A stretch of 64,000 nt of DNA, taken from NCBI GenBank assembly GCA_035578155.1, contig JAPWDM010000015.1:11970209-12034208 (forward strand), given 5' to 3'. Shown one piece after another: positions 53,586 through 64,000 of the stretch. Numbering within the stretch: position 1 is the stretch's first letter; each line of letters opens with the position of its first letter. Source of the DNA: Brachynemurus nebulosus. Lineage: Eukaryota > Arthropoda > Insecta > Neuroptera > Myrmeleontidae. Position numbers and translations under genes: made by a program. The notes beneath the pieces are model-generated. The model worked only from the letters and a program-made list of their open reading frames with translations, was not told the origin of the DNA and searched no databases.

Positions 53586-55830
53586 ACCAGAGCAAGCATT
53601 GTTTTATTCAATCGTTCCAGTTGTGAGCGTCGGAGCAATTAGCAAAGAAAATCTAACTTTGTAAGTATAAAATTATTGTTAATTTTTCAATTTTGTAAAT
53701 TTAAAACTACAGTTTTATTTTGAAAAAGTGTTAGTAGTTAAAACAGATTTTTATATTATAAAACTGATTTTAAGTAAACAATTTTACAGAAAATGTCTTA
53801 TTCTCATTCTAATGATTTTATTCAAAGTGCTCGTGATAAAAATAAAGAAATTAAGAGTTTATAATTTATGTGGTAGTAAATATAATTTTGATAAATTTTT
53901 AAACCATCAATTTAAAAATGTAATTTTTGAGGAAATTGTGTTTGATTCAGTTATTTGATAAAAATAATCCAACAATACCTTTATTTTTACAGAGGAATCA
54001 AATACATCGTTCGAGTCCGATTTATTGTTTGCGTGGTGATTGGAGTTAATAATGGAGTTAAACGCAAATAACGAAATAAATGGGTCTGGTAGTAAAAGAA
54101 CGTCACAAGACATGTCAGAATTATTAAACGAAGTGGATAATGACGAAATACCGCGAGATGTTTTAGAAGAATTGTTGGTAAGGATACCTATAATTGCAGA
54201 TGAATTGATCAACGATACACCTATGACCGAAAATGATTCCGATTCAATGGAAAATTTTGAAATTATGCCCGAACAAAATTCGAAGTTGCGTCCAGATGAA
54301 TCAATCAACGATATCTCTATGGCCGAAAATGATTCCGATGCGACGGAAAAATTTGAAATCGTGTCCGAAAAAAATTCAAGGGTGCGTCGGTATAATTTAA
54401 ACGGACGAAAAATTGTATTTAAAATTAAAGAAATACCAAAAACCAAAGATTCTTTATCGTGGGTAAAACAAGGCGTTAACCAAATTATACAATATATTTC
54501 AAGGGACATCGAACCAGAAGACAAGGTCGGATTCACGTTTACAAGTGAGAATTTTGAAAAAGGTCCTGGGTGGATGGCGTTTCGAGATGGTAAAGATGTT
54601 AGTTTTGAAGATGTTTGGAAATTACTGGGGGCCATATTTCAAAGCAATTCGGAAGGTTTGGCTACTGAGAAATTCCGACTAACTGCTACATATGTGAAAA
54701 TGCCCCGAAGTAATGAAAAAAATAGACTGAATAGTAGGGCTCTCAATACGTATGAGAAGGAATGCAAGCAAAGGCGTGGAATAATTTTTATTAAAAATAA
54801 TGATAATTTGCGCCTTCTGCGAGCGATTGTTGTAGCAATAGCGCATATAGAAAAAGATGTAAATTTTGAAAAAATTCGACTAAACCGCCACAATTTGCAA
54901 ACAGAAAGAGTGAACAAGTTGCTAGATGAAACTGGGTTGGTAATGCCTGAACAGGGTGGTGGAATTAACGAACTCAAAATTTTACAGCAACATTTAAAGA
55001 ATTATAAAATTACAGTGTACAAATACCAAACAAAAGGTCGAGGAGTAATATTTGAAGGAAGCAACAATGACGCCATTCACAAAATAAATCTGTTGCTTCA
55101 TGAAAATCATTATAGTGTTATCACTAGTTTAACTGCGGCATTTTGTTGTATTTATTACTGCGAAGCTTGTCATACTCCCTACAATACACAAAATAGACAT
55201 CGATACGGGGCAAGTTGTCCCTGTTGCCAACAGTCTCCCCCATGTGCAAAAGAAAATGTGGAAATTAAATGTGATAGATGTAATAGGGACTTCCGTAGTC
55301 AACAGTGTTTGGAGAATCATCGTAAAGAAAAATCGTTGGGCAAGGATACTGTATGTGATTTGATCAAACGATGCAATAGGTGTTTAAAAACTGTGAATAA
55401 AAAACTCCGGAAGCAGCAGCAGCATGTGTGTGGTGAAATTTTTTGTAAAATATGTGACCGTTATGTACCCGCTAATCATTTGTATTATATTAAAAAAGAC
55501 ATTAAGGAACCGAAATTGGACAAACATTGTTTATTTTCTTTGACCTGGAAACAAGGCAAGAAAACCCGTTGAACAGAAATAGCGATACAGTGATTCATGA
55601 ACCTAATTTATGTGTGCACATGCAATGTTGTGATATGTGTATTAACGTGGAAACGCTAGCATTTTGCCAGAAATGTGGATTTCGTCAACATATTTTAAAA
55701 GAAAATGTTATCGATACATTTATGAAGCAAGTATTAAACATACGAAAAATTTTTAAAAAGTAATTTGTATAGCGCATAACGGACAAGCATTCGATCGTCA
55801 GTTCATTTTAAGGTACGTTAATTGTAAATA
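53586..55830 (+). pseudogene. Third Polinton: polymerase B amino half
   Basis: TATATATACTGCG (about 53,567) and a donor GTAAGT at 53,661, with an acceptor TTTTTACAG ending at 53,992, mirror the exon layout of the full element. After an in-frame TGA near 54,035 the frame from the ATG at 54,052 aligns with residues 50-500 of the complete polymerase (FEKGPGWMAFRDGKDVSFED, CEACH, YGASCPCC). Shifts near 55,530 (FFDLETRQ in the next frame) and 55,755 (AHNGQAFDRQF) precede a stop at 55,830. Exonuclease motif III and all polymerase motifs are missing. About 30 residues near the start are tandemly duplicated. It is a different, more diverged Polinton copy. Confidence 0.88.
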
Positions 55831-56308
55831 GAATTCTTATAGCTTGGATTCATTTCAGCCATTAGTTGGAATAACATTTAGTCGTATAATATGAAATGTC
55901 GTTTTCCGACCACTTGGTCGATCATTTAGATAAATTCCGAAACTTTATAAGCACTTTTCTTAAAATAAAAAAATGTACTCTGCGTGTGCTATCATGGGCC
56001 GTAAATAAAGAAACTAAATTCCAAAACATGTAATTTTGTCTTCAAAAACCTTTCTTGAACATTTTTGTAATTTATAATAATAAACACATTTTTCTGGGGA
56101 CCGGTGAGCTACTTTCGTAGCCCGGCACCGGTCCACGAATAGGCGGTTGATAAACACTGACCTAGTGCATTATTTTTGTAAATATTATCTTATCTGTTAT
56201 CTAAAATTTTATCTAGATAACGGTTCAATTATCTGTTATCTTTATCTAGACGTTTTAAATTATGTTATCTATTATCTGTTATCTAGATAACAAAATTCGC
56301 CCAACACT
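55831..56308. repeat. Strong hairpin and TTATCT-repeat element
   Basis: GACCGGTGAGCTACTTTCGT and the following AGCCCGGCACCGGTC (about 56,099-56,134) fold into a two-tier stem (GACCGGTG/CACCGGTC, GCTAC/GTAGC). From 56,190 to 56,292 GTTATCT/AGATAAC words form palindromes, ending GCCCAACACTG, a terminus often seen in hAT-type MITEs. The matching left end was not found. Confidence 0.45.
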
Positions 56309-56536
56309 GATAATAACAAACTACATGCTAAATTTAAACAAACTGCTGTATCTAAAAATAATAAAATAACTATATTAGATAATAAGAATAGAAAGTTAAA
56401 CAAACAAAAATGAAGACGTCCACTTAAATTGCAGGACAATGCTGTCGGTAACAGCACAGAAAATAGAAATAATAGACCAGACCAACAATTCAGGGATCCT
56501 ACTAATGAACCTAGGCCAAGCACGAGTCGTGAATAG
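56309..56536 (+). pseudogene. Errantivirus pol carboxyl end
   Basis: A frame with one in-frame TGA near 56,411 reads a lysine/asparagine-rich tail, then RRPLKLQDNAVGNSTENRNN and PTNEPRPSTSRE, the hydrophilic end seen in gypsy-type Pol proteins. It overlaps the env frame by about 100 nt, the usual errantivirus arrangement. Confidence 0.5.
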
Positions 56537-57584
56537 TTATGACCATTATATTCACATTATTAATCTTAATAATTACGAAGAAAATCTATTTAATATTGAA
56601 AATTCAATCAATCTCATTTCACAAAAACTCCCTAATACAGAATTCGAGGAAATTATTCGGCTAAAATTTAAAGAATTGAAAGAAAATCTCCAAATTTTAC
56701 TACCAAAGAAAATTACTAAGCGAGGACTGATAGACGGTTTAGGGACAGTCACTAAACAGATTACTGGCAACATGGATCATAACGATGCCATCGAAATTAA
56801 TAAAAATTTAGAAAATTTAAAACTAAATCAAAATAACGTTGTGGATCAGTTAAATAAGCAGGTCCGCATTAACTCTCAAATGATCAAATGATTTGAAAAC
56901 ATCATCAAACACATAAACAACCAGCAAAATTCTATTAATAAATATTTGAAATCTTTATATACGAACATCGGTCAAAAAGAACAAAGCGATCTAAAAATTA
57001 AACAATACGCGTACGGAATTAATTTCAACATTGGGACACTTAATGACCACATTAAAGATATCATTCAATCCATTAATTTGGCAAAACTTAATATTGTCGC
57101 AAAGTCTATTCTACTTCCAGATGAACTAGAGTACGCTTATAATTCACTGAACAAACAAGGCATACCCATCAAATCATACGAACAAATATACGAGTTCCTT
57201 AAACTGCAGGCTTATTACAACGATAGCAACATAATTTTTAACATATAGATACCTAATTTCCAATCCTCTACCTATCAATTAAACAAATTAGAACCTTTAC
57301 CACATGCTCATTTAAAAACAATAAAATTTCCCAAACCATATACCATTTCCAATGAATATCAGTTGTACGAGGTCGATAATGCGTGTCCCAAAATAGAAGA
57401 AGTTTACGTATGCGAGCCCAAAACTGCAGCAATTAAACTGAAAAATTCAAAGTGTATCGGAAATTTAATTTCCAATCAATCGCCTACCTGCATCTATGAA
57501 TACTACAACAACATAACCGAAATCAAACAAATCTACAGCAACCACATCATCATCAAGATCGAACCATCATGGGAACCATTTTAA
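56439..57584 (+). pseudogene. env: Errantivirus env (baculovirus F-like fusion protein) relic
   Basis: The first frame (to 56,891) includes a basic proteolytic site followed by the fusion-peptide-like GLIDGLGTVTKQITGNMDHN, the signature of F-type envelope proteins in gypsy-like errantiviruses. After a TGA at 56,889-56,891 coding continues (FNIGTLNDHIKDIIQSINLA, LLPDELEYAYNSLNKQGIP), stops at 57,246, then resumes to 57,584 with a Cys-containing ectodomain (CPKIEEVYVCEP, PTCIYEYYN). No signal peptide or transmembrane anchor is seen. The stops leave it non-functional. The protein would have mediated membrane fusion. Confidence 0.85.
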
Positions 57585-57618
57585 TACGCTTTGAAAACTG
57601 TTCCGTAAAAATCAGCGG

Positions 57619-57620
<2 letters not shown>

Positions 57621-57689
<69 letters not shown>
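57621..57689. repeat. (TA)n microsatellite
   Basis: About 68 bp of TA followed by ACAGGGTGGAAATTAAATAA, a terminus-like word shared in part with the MITE at 63.6 kb. Confidence 0.93.
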
Positions 57690-57692
<3 letters not shown>

Positions 57693-58384
57693 GGTGGAAA
57701 TTAAATAAGTCTCCGAAAAATAAGGGGAGAAAGGTCTCAGTTTACTAATTAAGTTTTGCTAGTTAATTTGTCCCGATCAAGTTTCATTTCAAAAATATTT
57801 GATCGTCAAAAACTTATTAAAAAATGGCCCCTAGAAAAAAATCCTTAATCAGGCTCTGACTACCTAACATATTTTTTGTTTTTGTTTTTTTGAATGTTAA
57901 ACTTTTCGTCAACAAAATATGTTTACCGAATCTTTTGAAATTAAGTGTACAGTAGCGTACAAAAATAATTGAACATATTTTGTAATAAAACAATTGCAGG
58001 TAATATTTCATACTTATAAATTTGGCAAACATCTGCAAACGACTCCAGTAATTTAATATCTTTGACTTACATCAGGTTTAAAAATTTCTTTAAAAAAAAA
58101 TTCATTCTAAACAATTAATTAGAATTTTTCTAAAATTTTTGTAGGTCATTGTACATGAAAAACAGCTGTATAAAAATATAGGTTAGTAAGTCATTACTCA
58201 TTAGGTCATTATCTGTTATGTATATGAATGTGTATATGTAATAGTAATAGAAAAAACCAAAGAATTTTTTTTTAGTCCTCATAAAAATAATAAATTTAAA
58301 ATTATGTACCTACGATACCCATAAAAATACAGTCATTCAGGGCCCCGAAGAAAAATTTCGAAACCCTTATTTATAAATACGAAA
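57690..58384. other. No gene seen
   Basis: AT-rich. TACAGTAGCGTACAAAAATA at about 57,949 resembles a Tc1-like terminus, but no partner was found. Confidence 0.35.
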
Positions 58385-58680
58385 AAATTCGTCAAGTGCG
58401 TGTTTTTGACACGCACTAAGTAATGTCACCTCAGTGAAAGTGTATATTTATGATTTTTTGGCTCGTTTTTTAAGTACAGTGAGAATACAGCCCTCTTGCG
58501 TTTATTCAATATGCATGTACAACTCTACAGCCCTCTTGCGTTTATTCAATATGCATGTACAACTCTACAGCCCTCTTGCGTTTATTCAATATGGATGTAC
58601 AACTCTACATATAATAATGTTTCCCCCACTATGATCACACAACAATGTTAATATGTCATCCTTCGATGACATAAAAATGG
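58385..58680 (+). repeat. Structured repeat shared with the LINE 3' UTR at 15.9-16.15 kb
   Basis: It starts with hairpin AGTGCGTG-TTTTTGA-CACGCACT and ends with ATGTCATC-CTTC-GATGACAT. Between are three tandem copies of a 44-bp unit (ACAGCCCTCTTGCGTTTATT). The 16-kb copy has one such unit and the same first hairpin. Confidence 0.75.
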
Positions 58681-59217
58681 TTCCCAGTAAGTGACATTTT
58701 ATATGAAAGTATATTTTAAAATTAGATAACGTCTTTAAAAAATTAAAATCCAAATTATTAAGAGAAATGTTGAAAAATTGATAAAATTTTAATTTTTTGT
58801 AACTAATTTCAAAAATAATTCCATGTATCTTATTGTGCAGTATATCATTAGAAAAATCCCTTAAAATCAAACTAAGGTTCTTTTAACAATTTTTTTTTTT
58901 TTATAACTCATTTCAGAGTTATTGTAATTCAGAGTCGATGTGATTTGTAAGGAATCAAATTATTACTTAATTGGCTTTTCGGTAACACTAGTGCAAATAA
59001 CATTGTCAAGTAATTTATTTATTTGCATAATAAACCGTAAAAAAATACCATAGGTTGCACAACCGCAAAAAATAGTAGCAGGTACTACGGAACCCTGATT
59101 TATTGTGTATGAAATACACACTTACTTAACTTTTATATGTATGTGTAAGTAGAATTCGTTTTTCACATAATAATATTATGTTTATTATTATTTATTATAA
59201 TATATTAGGGGTACCCA
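58681..59217. other. No gene seen
   Basis: AT-rich spacer without recognisable signals. Confidence 0.5.
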
Positions 59218-60343
59218 TAAGTAATCAATTATTTTTAATTAGGAATTTTTGCTTCGGTTTAATTCAGAGTGTTGACTTGTTAACATGCTTTTTAGTGCGT
59301 AATACTGCGGCACGCGACCTTGACTTTGTGTTCATAATAAAAATTTAAGTTTTCTTACATTAGTGCAAAATGGGAGACAATCAATCAACAGAAGAACATT
59401 TACGTCATTGCATGCTTTTTCATTTTTGATCGGGTTTTAATGGAACGATTGCAACAAAAGAAATTTGTGATGTGTATGAGAACGTACTGAAAGTCAGTAA
59501 GCGTCAGCGTTGATTTAGAAAATTGCCCAGTGGTGATTTTGAATTATCCGACAGTGATCGAATAATTCGATAGAGATAGGAATAGTTCATTTTAAGCTGC
59601 TAAAGCCGGAGGAAACAGTTATAGCTGAATTGTATTGCCAACAATTAGATAGATTACATAACGAACTGTTGATAAAACGGCCAGCTCTCGTCATTTTTGA
59701 AAAAGTGTCATACTACAGCACGACAATGTCAGGCCTTATGCAGAAAAAATTAACTCAACAAAAATAAGGCAGCTGAATTGGGGAGTGTTACTACATCCTC
59801 CTTATTCTCTAGATATACCGCCATCTGACTTTCATTTATTCCGATCCATGAAATATTCTCTAAGAAATAAAAATTTTAAAAACATCGTTCATGTGCGACC
59901 TCACCTAGAATCATTTTTTTCGTCAAAACCAATTGAATTTTATGAACCAGGGATTGAAATTCTGTCAACAAAATGGCAAAAGGTCCTCGATAACGACAGA
60001 GGTTACATAATTGACTAAATGTATAATTGAAGACATCAATGGATGAAGGTGTTATGTCAAATTTTTTCAAAAATTCATTTTTTGCCAAATTTCGAAATAT
60101 TCTATGCCGAAGTATCATATATTCAAATTTGGTTTCATTTCGTCCAATAGTTTTGCAGAAATTCAATAATAAACATGTGCTATTGCATGGGAAGTATATG
60201 TAAATAAAAACTTTCAAACGCTTCTACTGTAAAATTATAAAAATGTGACATAACACCTTCATTCATTGATGTCTTCAATTAAATAAAAAATAAAATCTTT
60301 TATTTGGTTATCAATGAAATAATTGATTACTTATGGGTACCCC
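59218..60343 (+). mobile_element. mariner element with deleted transposase
   Basis: Inverted termini of about 28 bp (GGGGTACCCATAAGTAATCA) are flanked by TA (59,216-59,217 and 60,344-60,345). The transposase begins at the ATG of 59,370 (MGDNQSTEEHLRHCM) with many stops and shifts. The HTH part is followed, after a deletion, by the catalytic end, where LHPPYSLDIPPSDFHLFRSM (59,788-59,847) carries the last Asp of the D,D34D triad. It ends with IID and a stop at 60,018. Inactive. Confidence 0.9.
60024..60281. mobile_element. MITE nested in the mariner 3' UTR
   Basis: Inverted termini of about 43 bp, starting TAATTGAAGACATCAAT, differ at only two positions. The interior is non-coding. It lies six bases after the mariner transposase stop. 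Confidence 0.85.
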
Positions 60344-60436
60344 TAACAATATTATGTTTATTAGTAGTGAACGTAGTCGCAGTCTTGTTATTTTATAAAA
60401 TGTCATGGATAATTTATGTACATATTTGTATAATTG

Positions 60437-61815
60437 TCTCATAAGGGGAAACATCCAGAACTAGTATTTTTTGATTTTGATGTAATAGTACTTTAAATGT
60501 GAAGTAATAGTACTTTAAATGAGTAAGTAACGTACCTAAATTCGTTTACCTGATCTGTCATTTTAGAAGTAAATTTATTTTATAAATGTAAAATTCAACC
60601 GCCATTTTTGAAGAACCTTACAAACCGATTTGGACGTTTTAAATTTCTAAGGATAGTACTAATCAAGTACTATCAAACGGTAAAACAAAATCAATGAAGA
60701 ATCAACTCTGCCAGTTTTTATAGAAAAATTTCAAAATTTTTTCATAAAAAATTGTCATAATACATTATTCAGTTAAAGAATTGCCTATAAGGGGAAATCA
60801 TCTTAGATCATACTACCTACTCGAGTGTCATGAAACTATAAAGTAAAATAAATGGGGATGATTCTTGGAAAAATTTTGTAACAAAAATTAAAAACTTTTG
60901 TGGCAAGATTGAATAAAATACTCATTATTTTGAAAATGACTAGAGATAAAGAAAAAATACAAAGGATGACTACCACAAATTTTTTTTTAGAGATATTGAA
61001 TTATATAAAAGTTTTTAAATTTGTACAAATAGGGGTGGCTGGGAGTTAAATTTTAGGGGATGAAACTTGTAGTACGGGAGTGTGAGAAAATAGTAACTAA
61101 AATTTTGACGTCAAATTTTGTTCTCATAATGTTCTCATCCTTTTTTATCCTTTTAACAAAAATTTTATATTACTATACAATATGATCCATAAGTGTCAGT
61201 ATGAATTACACGTGATTAAAGTTAATAAAAGTGAAAAAAGTTAAGCTAAATTATTCAAATCACAACTTAAACTATGATTTCAATCCATTTTCCTTTGTAC
61301 GTAACACTTTCATCGGTTAATAAATAAGATTATTTGACAATTTTTCATGAAACAATTTGAAATTTTCTTATAAAAACTGGTAGAGATGATTCCTCATGAA
61401 TTTTCTTTCCTGTTTGATATTATTCGATTAGTACTATCCATAAAAATTTAAAACGCACAAATCGGTTTACAGGCTTCTTGAAAAATGGCGGTTGAATTTT
61501 TCCATTATAAAATAATTTTACTTCTGAACTATTGGGTTTAGGTGAGCGAATTTAGGTACGTTACTTATTTATTTAGCGCACTATTATTTTGTGTTATTTT
61601 CGTCTTTCCTATTGCAATTGATTTGGAGAAAAACGAAAAAGAATGTTTTAGGTGGTTTACGCATGGGTCATTTTGCCCACATGTACTTTACAGAAACAAA
61701 CAGTTATTGCAAAACTAATAGCCCAGCACAGCTACACAACACTTGCAGATTATAAAAATACAAAAAAAATTAAAATCTAAAACTACGAGTTTTTGGGGTG
61801 TTTCCCCCGATGAGA
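60437..61815. mobile_element. Large fold-back element with long inverted arms
   Basis: Arms of about 300 bp (roughly 60,480-60,785 and 61,320-61,625) share AACGTACCTAAATTCG, AATTCAACCGCCATTTTT and GGATAGTACTAAT in opposite orientation. The outermost ends TCTCATAAGGGGAAACATCC and the inverse of GGGTGTTTCCCCCGATGAGA also match. No transposase. The target duplication is unclear. Confidence 0.7.
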
Positions 61816-63585
61816 GAGTTAGCCATTTACAAGTTCCAATTTGATCTGTTTAAACTTGCATACTGCTTAAAAGTCGATTTTTGTGAAAACTAATACTTAT
61901 GTATTATGGGTTATTTATGATGGGTTTGCAGCTAAAGTAAAGTTCATGATTTTAAATAAATTTTTGATTGTAATATAATTTGCCTTTTTTCACATCTGTC
62001 TCTTTTTACAAACTTTTAACTTTTTAAAATTGTTTAATAATGAATTTTTGATCTTAGTGAGAAAATTGAGAGATGAAAAAATAAACGGTTATTTGACATT
62101 GTTATTAATTTCCCTTTATTCTCATGTACTTCACTTGGAAACTACCAAATGTGAAAACATACTGTAGTCAAAAACAACTTCATATTTCACGTTTTTTGGA
62201 CCAGGTGTTTTATGGTACCTTAAAATCCGTTATCTATTGTTTAAAATTAACTTTTAGTATTACCTTTCATTCTATTATTAAACAGATAAGTCATTCTTAA
62301 ATTAATTTATGTTATACGTGTTTTATGGGGGTGCCTAATACTTTTGGCCAAGGTTGTATAATATAAGCCATACCAACTATGTACATATTATGTACATATT
62401 ATGTAGTTGTTTATTTATTTAAAAAATTTTTGGCTAAGCCTGTGACGATGATATGGATGTCTGTGTGTTTGTAAGTATCTGTGTGTTTGTAAGTATCCAG
62501 GTAAATTGGTATTTCAAAGTGTTGTTGAAATAAAAGAATAAATTTGGTAAAAAATTTACAGCGGTGACTTTCATGTGGACATTTTAAAATTTTACGATAA
62601 TGATAACTGATGCAGATAGTTTCGCATTTTCCGTTAGAGTTTTCCTCTAAAGTTACTCAATTATGAATAAAAAATTTTCTTTTTGATAATTGAAATACAT
62701 TTTTGTTTCTAATATAATTGGCCTTTCGTCACATCTGTTTTTCTTTACAAACTTTTAACTATACCCCGTTTCAAATACAATTGAGCATGAGTCATCGTCA
62801 GAAAATTAAATAATTCTTATATTCGAAACTAATTAATCTTCTATTCTTTTCTAAAAACAAACTGCAAATTTAAAATTTACGCATTTGAAACAATGAAAGA
62901 GATAAAGCTAAGAAAACGGGAATTACTCAAAGTCGTAAGTGATGACTCATGTTTAAATTTAAGTGAAATAGATTATATTTAAAATCGTTTAAAAATTAAT
63001 TTTTGATCTTAGTGAGAAAATTGAGAGAGGAAAAAATAAGTCGTTATCAAACATTGTTATTAGTTTTTCACTCATGTACTTTAGCTGCAAAACTATCGAA
63101 TATGGAACACATTGTACAGAATTTGACATACATACCAATACATAAAACGGGTATTTAGTTATTATAGTTTAAAAATTCATGTTTTATGATAGTTTGTTTT
63201 TAATTTTTGAAAAATTACAACACATGGAAATTTTTCTTGTGTATTTTTTTCATTGTTCTGTTCTGTTCTTTTTTTATTTGTTTGGTAATTAATAAGTGTA
63301 GTTTTCAATGTAATTTGTTACTAAATTAATAATGTGTAATGCAAATACTAATATCAGAGTTATGGCATTTGCAGTATTCATAATGCACTGTGATATAAAA
63401 AACTACAAAATTTTAAAAACTAAAACAAATATTTCATAAACTTATTTTAATCAAAATTTATGAAAAACTGTTCGCTTTTTTGTGTACAATATGGTACATA
63501 TAAGTTCGACAATCAACACATGTTTACATAATATAGCAAAATAAAAAAAAAATTTTTGTTTATTTTTAAAAAAATTTTTATTATA
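61816..63585. repeat. AT-rich region with a diverged direct duplication
   Basis: About 61,960-62,165 and 62,690-63,120 share ATAATTTGCCTTTTTTCACA-like, TTTTTGATCTTAGTGAGAAA and CTCATGTACTT words in the same order, the second copy interrupted by about 190 bp. GTGCCTAATACTTTTGGCCA at about 62,332 resembles a Tc1-like terminus. No gene was seen. Confidence 0.5.
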
Positions 63586-63768
63586 CAGGGTGCGAATAAT
63601 TTTAGTTTGGTCAGAGGCGTATTCAGGAAAATTTATATTAAACGACGAGCGGGCTGGGATGCGATTTTTTCAGATAGCGAATTCCGAAAAAAAATTCATG
63701 TCTTCGGCAATTATACATCGAGATAAACCATCTGTCAAAAGGCGGAGAGTTATTTACTTTACACCCTG
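63586..63768. mobile_element. Short MITE with CAGGGTG termini
   Basis: CAGGGTG (63,586) and CACCCTG (63,768) are inverted, flanked by TA/TATA on both sides, with inner similarity (GCGAATAATT versus AAGTAAATAA). 183 bp, non-coding. The left flank is AT-rich and the right flank is (TA)n. Confidence 0.65.
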
Positions 63769-63786
63769 TATATATATATATATATT

Positions 63787-63849
<63 letters not shown>

Positions 63850-63852
63850 TAT

Positions 63853-63915
<63 letters not shown>

Positions 63916-64000
63916 ATATATAAATATATATATACATAAATATATATATAATATATATATAATATATATATATATATTATATATATAATATATATATATA
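63769..64000. repeat. (TA)n microsatellite running off the window
   Basis: TA repeats with AAATATA and ATTATATAATATA interruptions reach the window end. Confidence 0.95.

Noticed and set aside
56090..56311. Complete hAT MITE ending GCCCAACACTG
   Set aside because: No matching left terminus or 8-bp duplication could be found.

Overview
This window is eukaryotic, almost certainly from an arthropod and most likely an insect. It is AT-rich, carries long (TA)n and (ATT)n microsatellites and GT-AG introns (69 bp to about 550 bp), and consists almost entirely of nested transposable elements and virus-derived sequence. Mariner, hAT, jerky/pogo, IS5-like DDE, BEL/Pao, Ty3/gypsy (with an errantivirus-type env), several LINEs, a Penelope-like fragment, Polintons and a densovirus-type NS1 relic are all visible. 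The best host-gene candidate is a small spliced frame on the minus strand near 27.2-27.6 kb, and it is unproven.

The centrepiece is a full-length Polinton/Maverick at 30,975-45,895 (14.9 kb) with about 525-bp terminal inverted repeats and a perfect 6-bp target duplication (TAGGAT). It sits inside the reverse transcriptase of an older Ty3/gypsy element, whose reading frame resumes exactly on the other side. It encodes protein-primed DNA polymerase B, chromodomain integrase, packaging ATPase, a phospholipase A2-domain protein, adenain-like protease, penton-type and major capsid proteins, and several conserved proteins of unknown role. Several of its frames are broken or offset. Three of the offsets lie exactly on textbook frameshift-prone sequences, and the major capsid gene has an in-frame stop. 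Its terminal repeats contain a 75-nt block aligned position by position with the core of tRNA-Val(CAC). Parts of two more Polintons are present: a right end at 4,284-6,392, which also carries the tRNA-like block, and a polymerase fragment at 53,993-55,830.

Layout. 0-4.3 kb: Ty3/gypsy gag and protease, shredded by insertions. 4.3-6.4 kb: Polinton right end, itself hit by a Penelope-like insertion that is a perfect 263-bp inverted repeat carrying two opposed hammerhead ribozymes. 7.3-8.9 kb: mariner amino terminus abutting a DDE/SWIM transposase. 9.8-10.4 kb: BEL/Pao gag (minus). 11.8-13.3 kb: tandem-array repeat. 13.7-16.5 kb: hAT-type element with perfect TSD, hosting another repeat and a truncated LINE. 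16.7-20.1 kb: jerky-like pseudogene, and a zinc-ribbon fragment split by a hAT. 20.7-24.6 kb: palindrome, LINE pieces, hairpin array, MADF pseudogene. 26.5 kb: hAT MITE. 29.2-31 kb: retroelement gag and RT. 31-45.9 kb: Polinton. 47.2-48.3 kb: densovirus-like NS1 relic split by a mariner. 50.6-52 kb: DDE transposase. 54-55.8 kb: second polymerase. 56.3-57.6 kb: errantivirus pol end plus env. 58.4-64 kb: structured repeats, mariner, nested MITE, fold-back element.

All coordinates come from reading the sequence by eye. Family names rest on recognised motifs; no database search was run.
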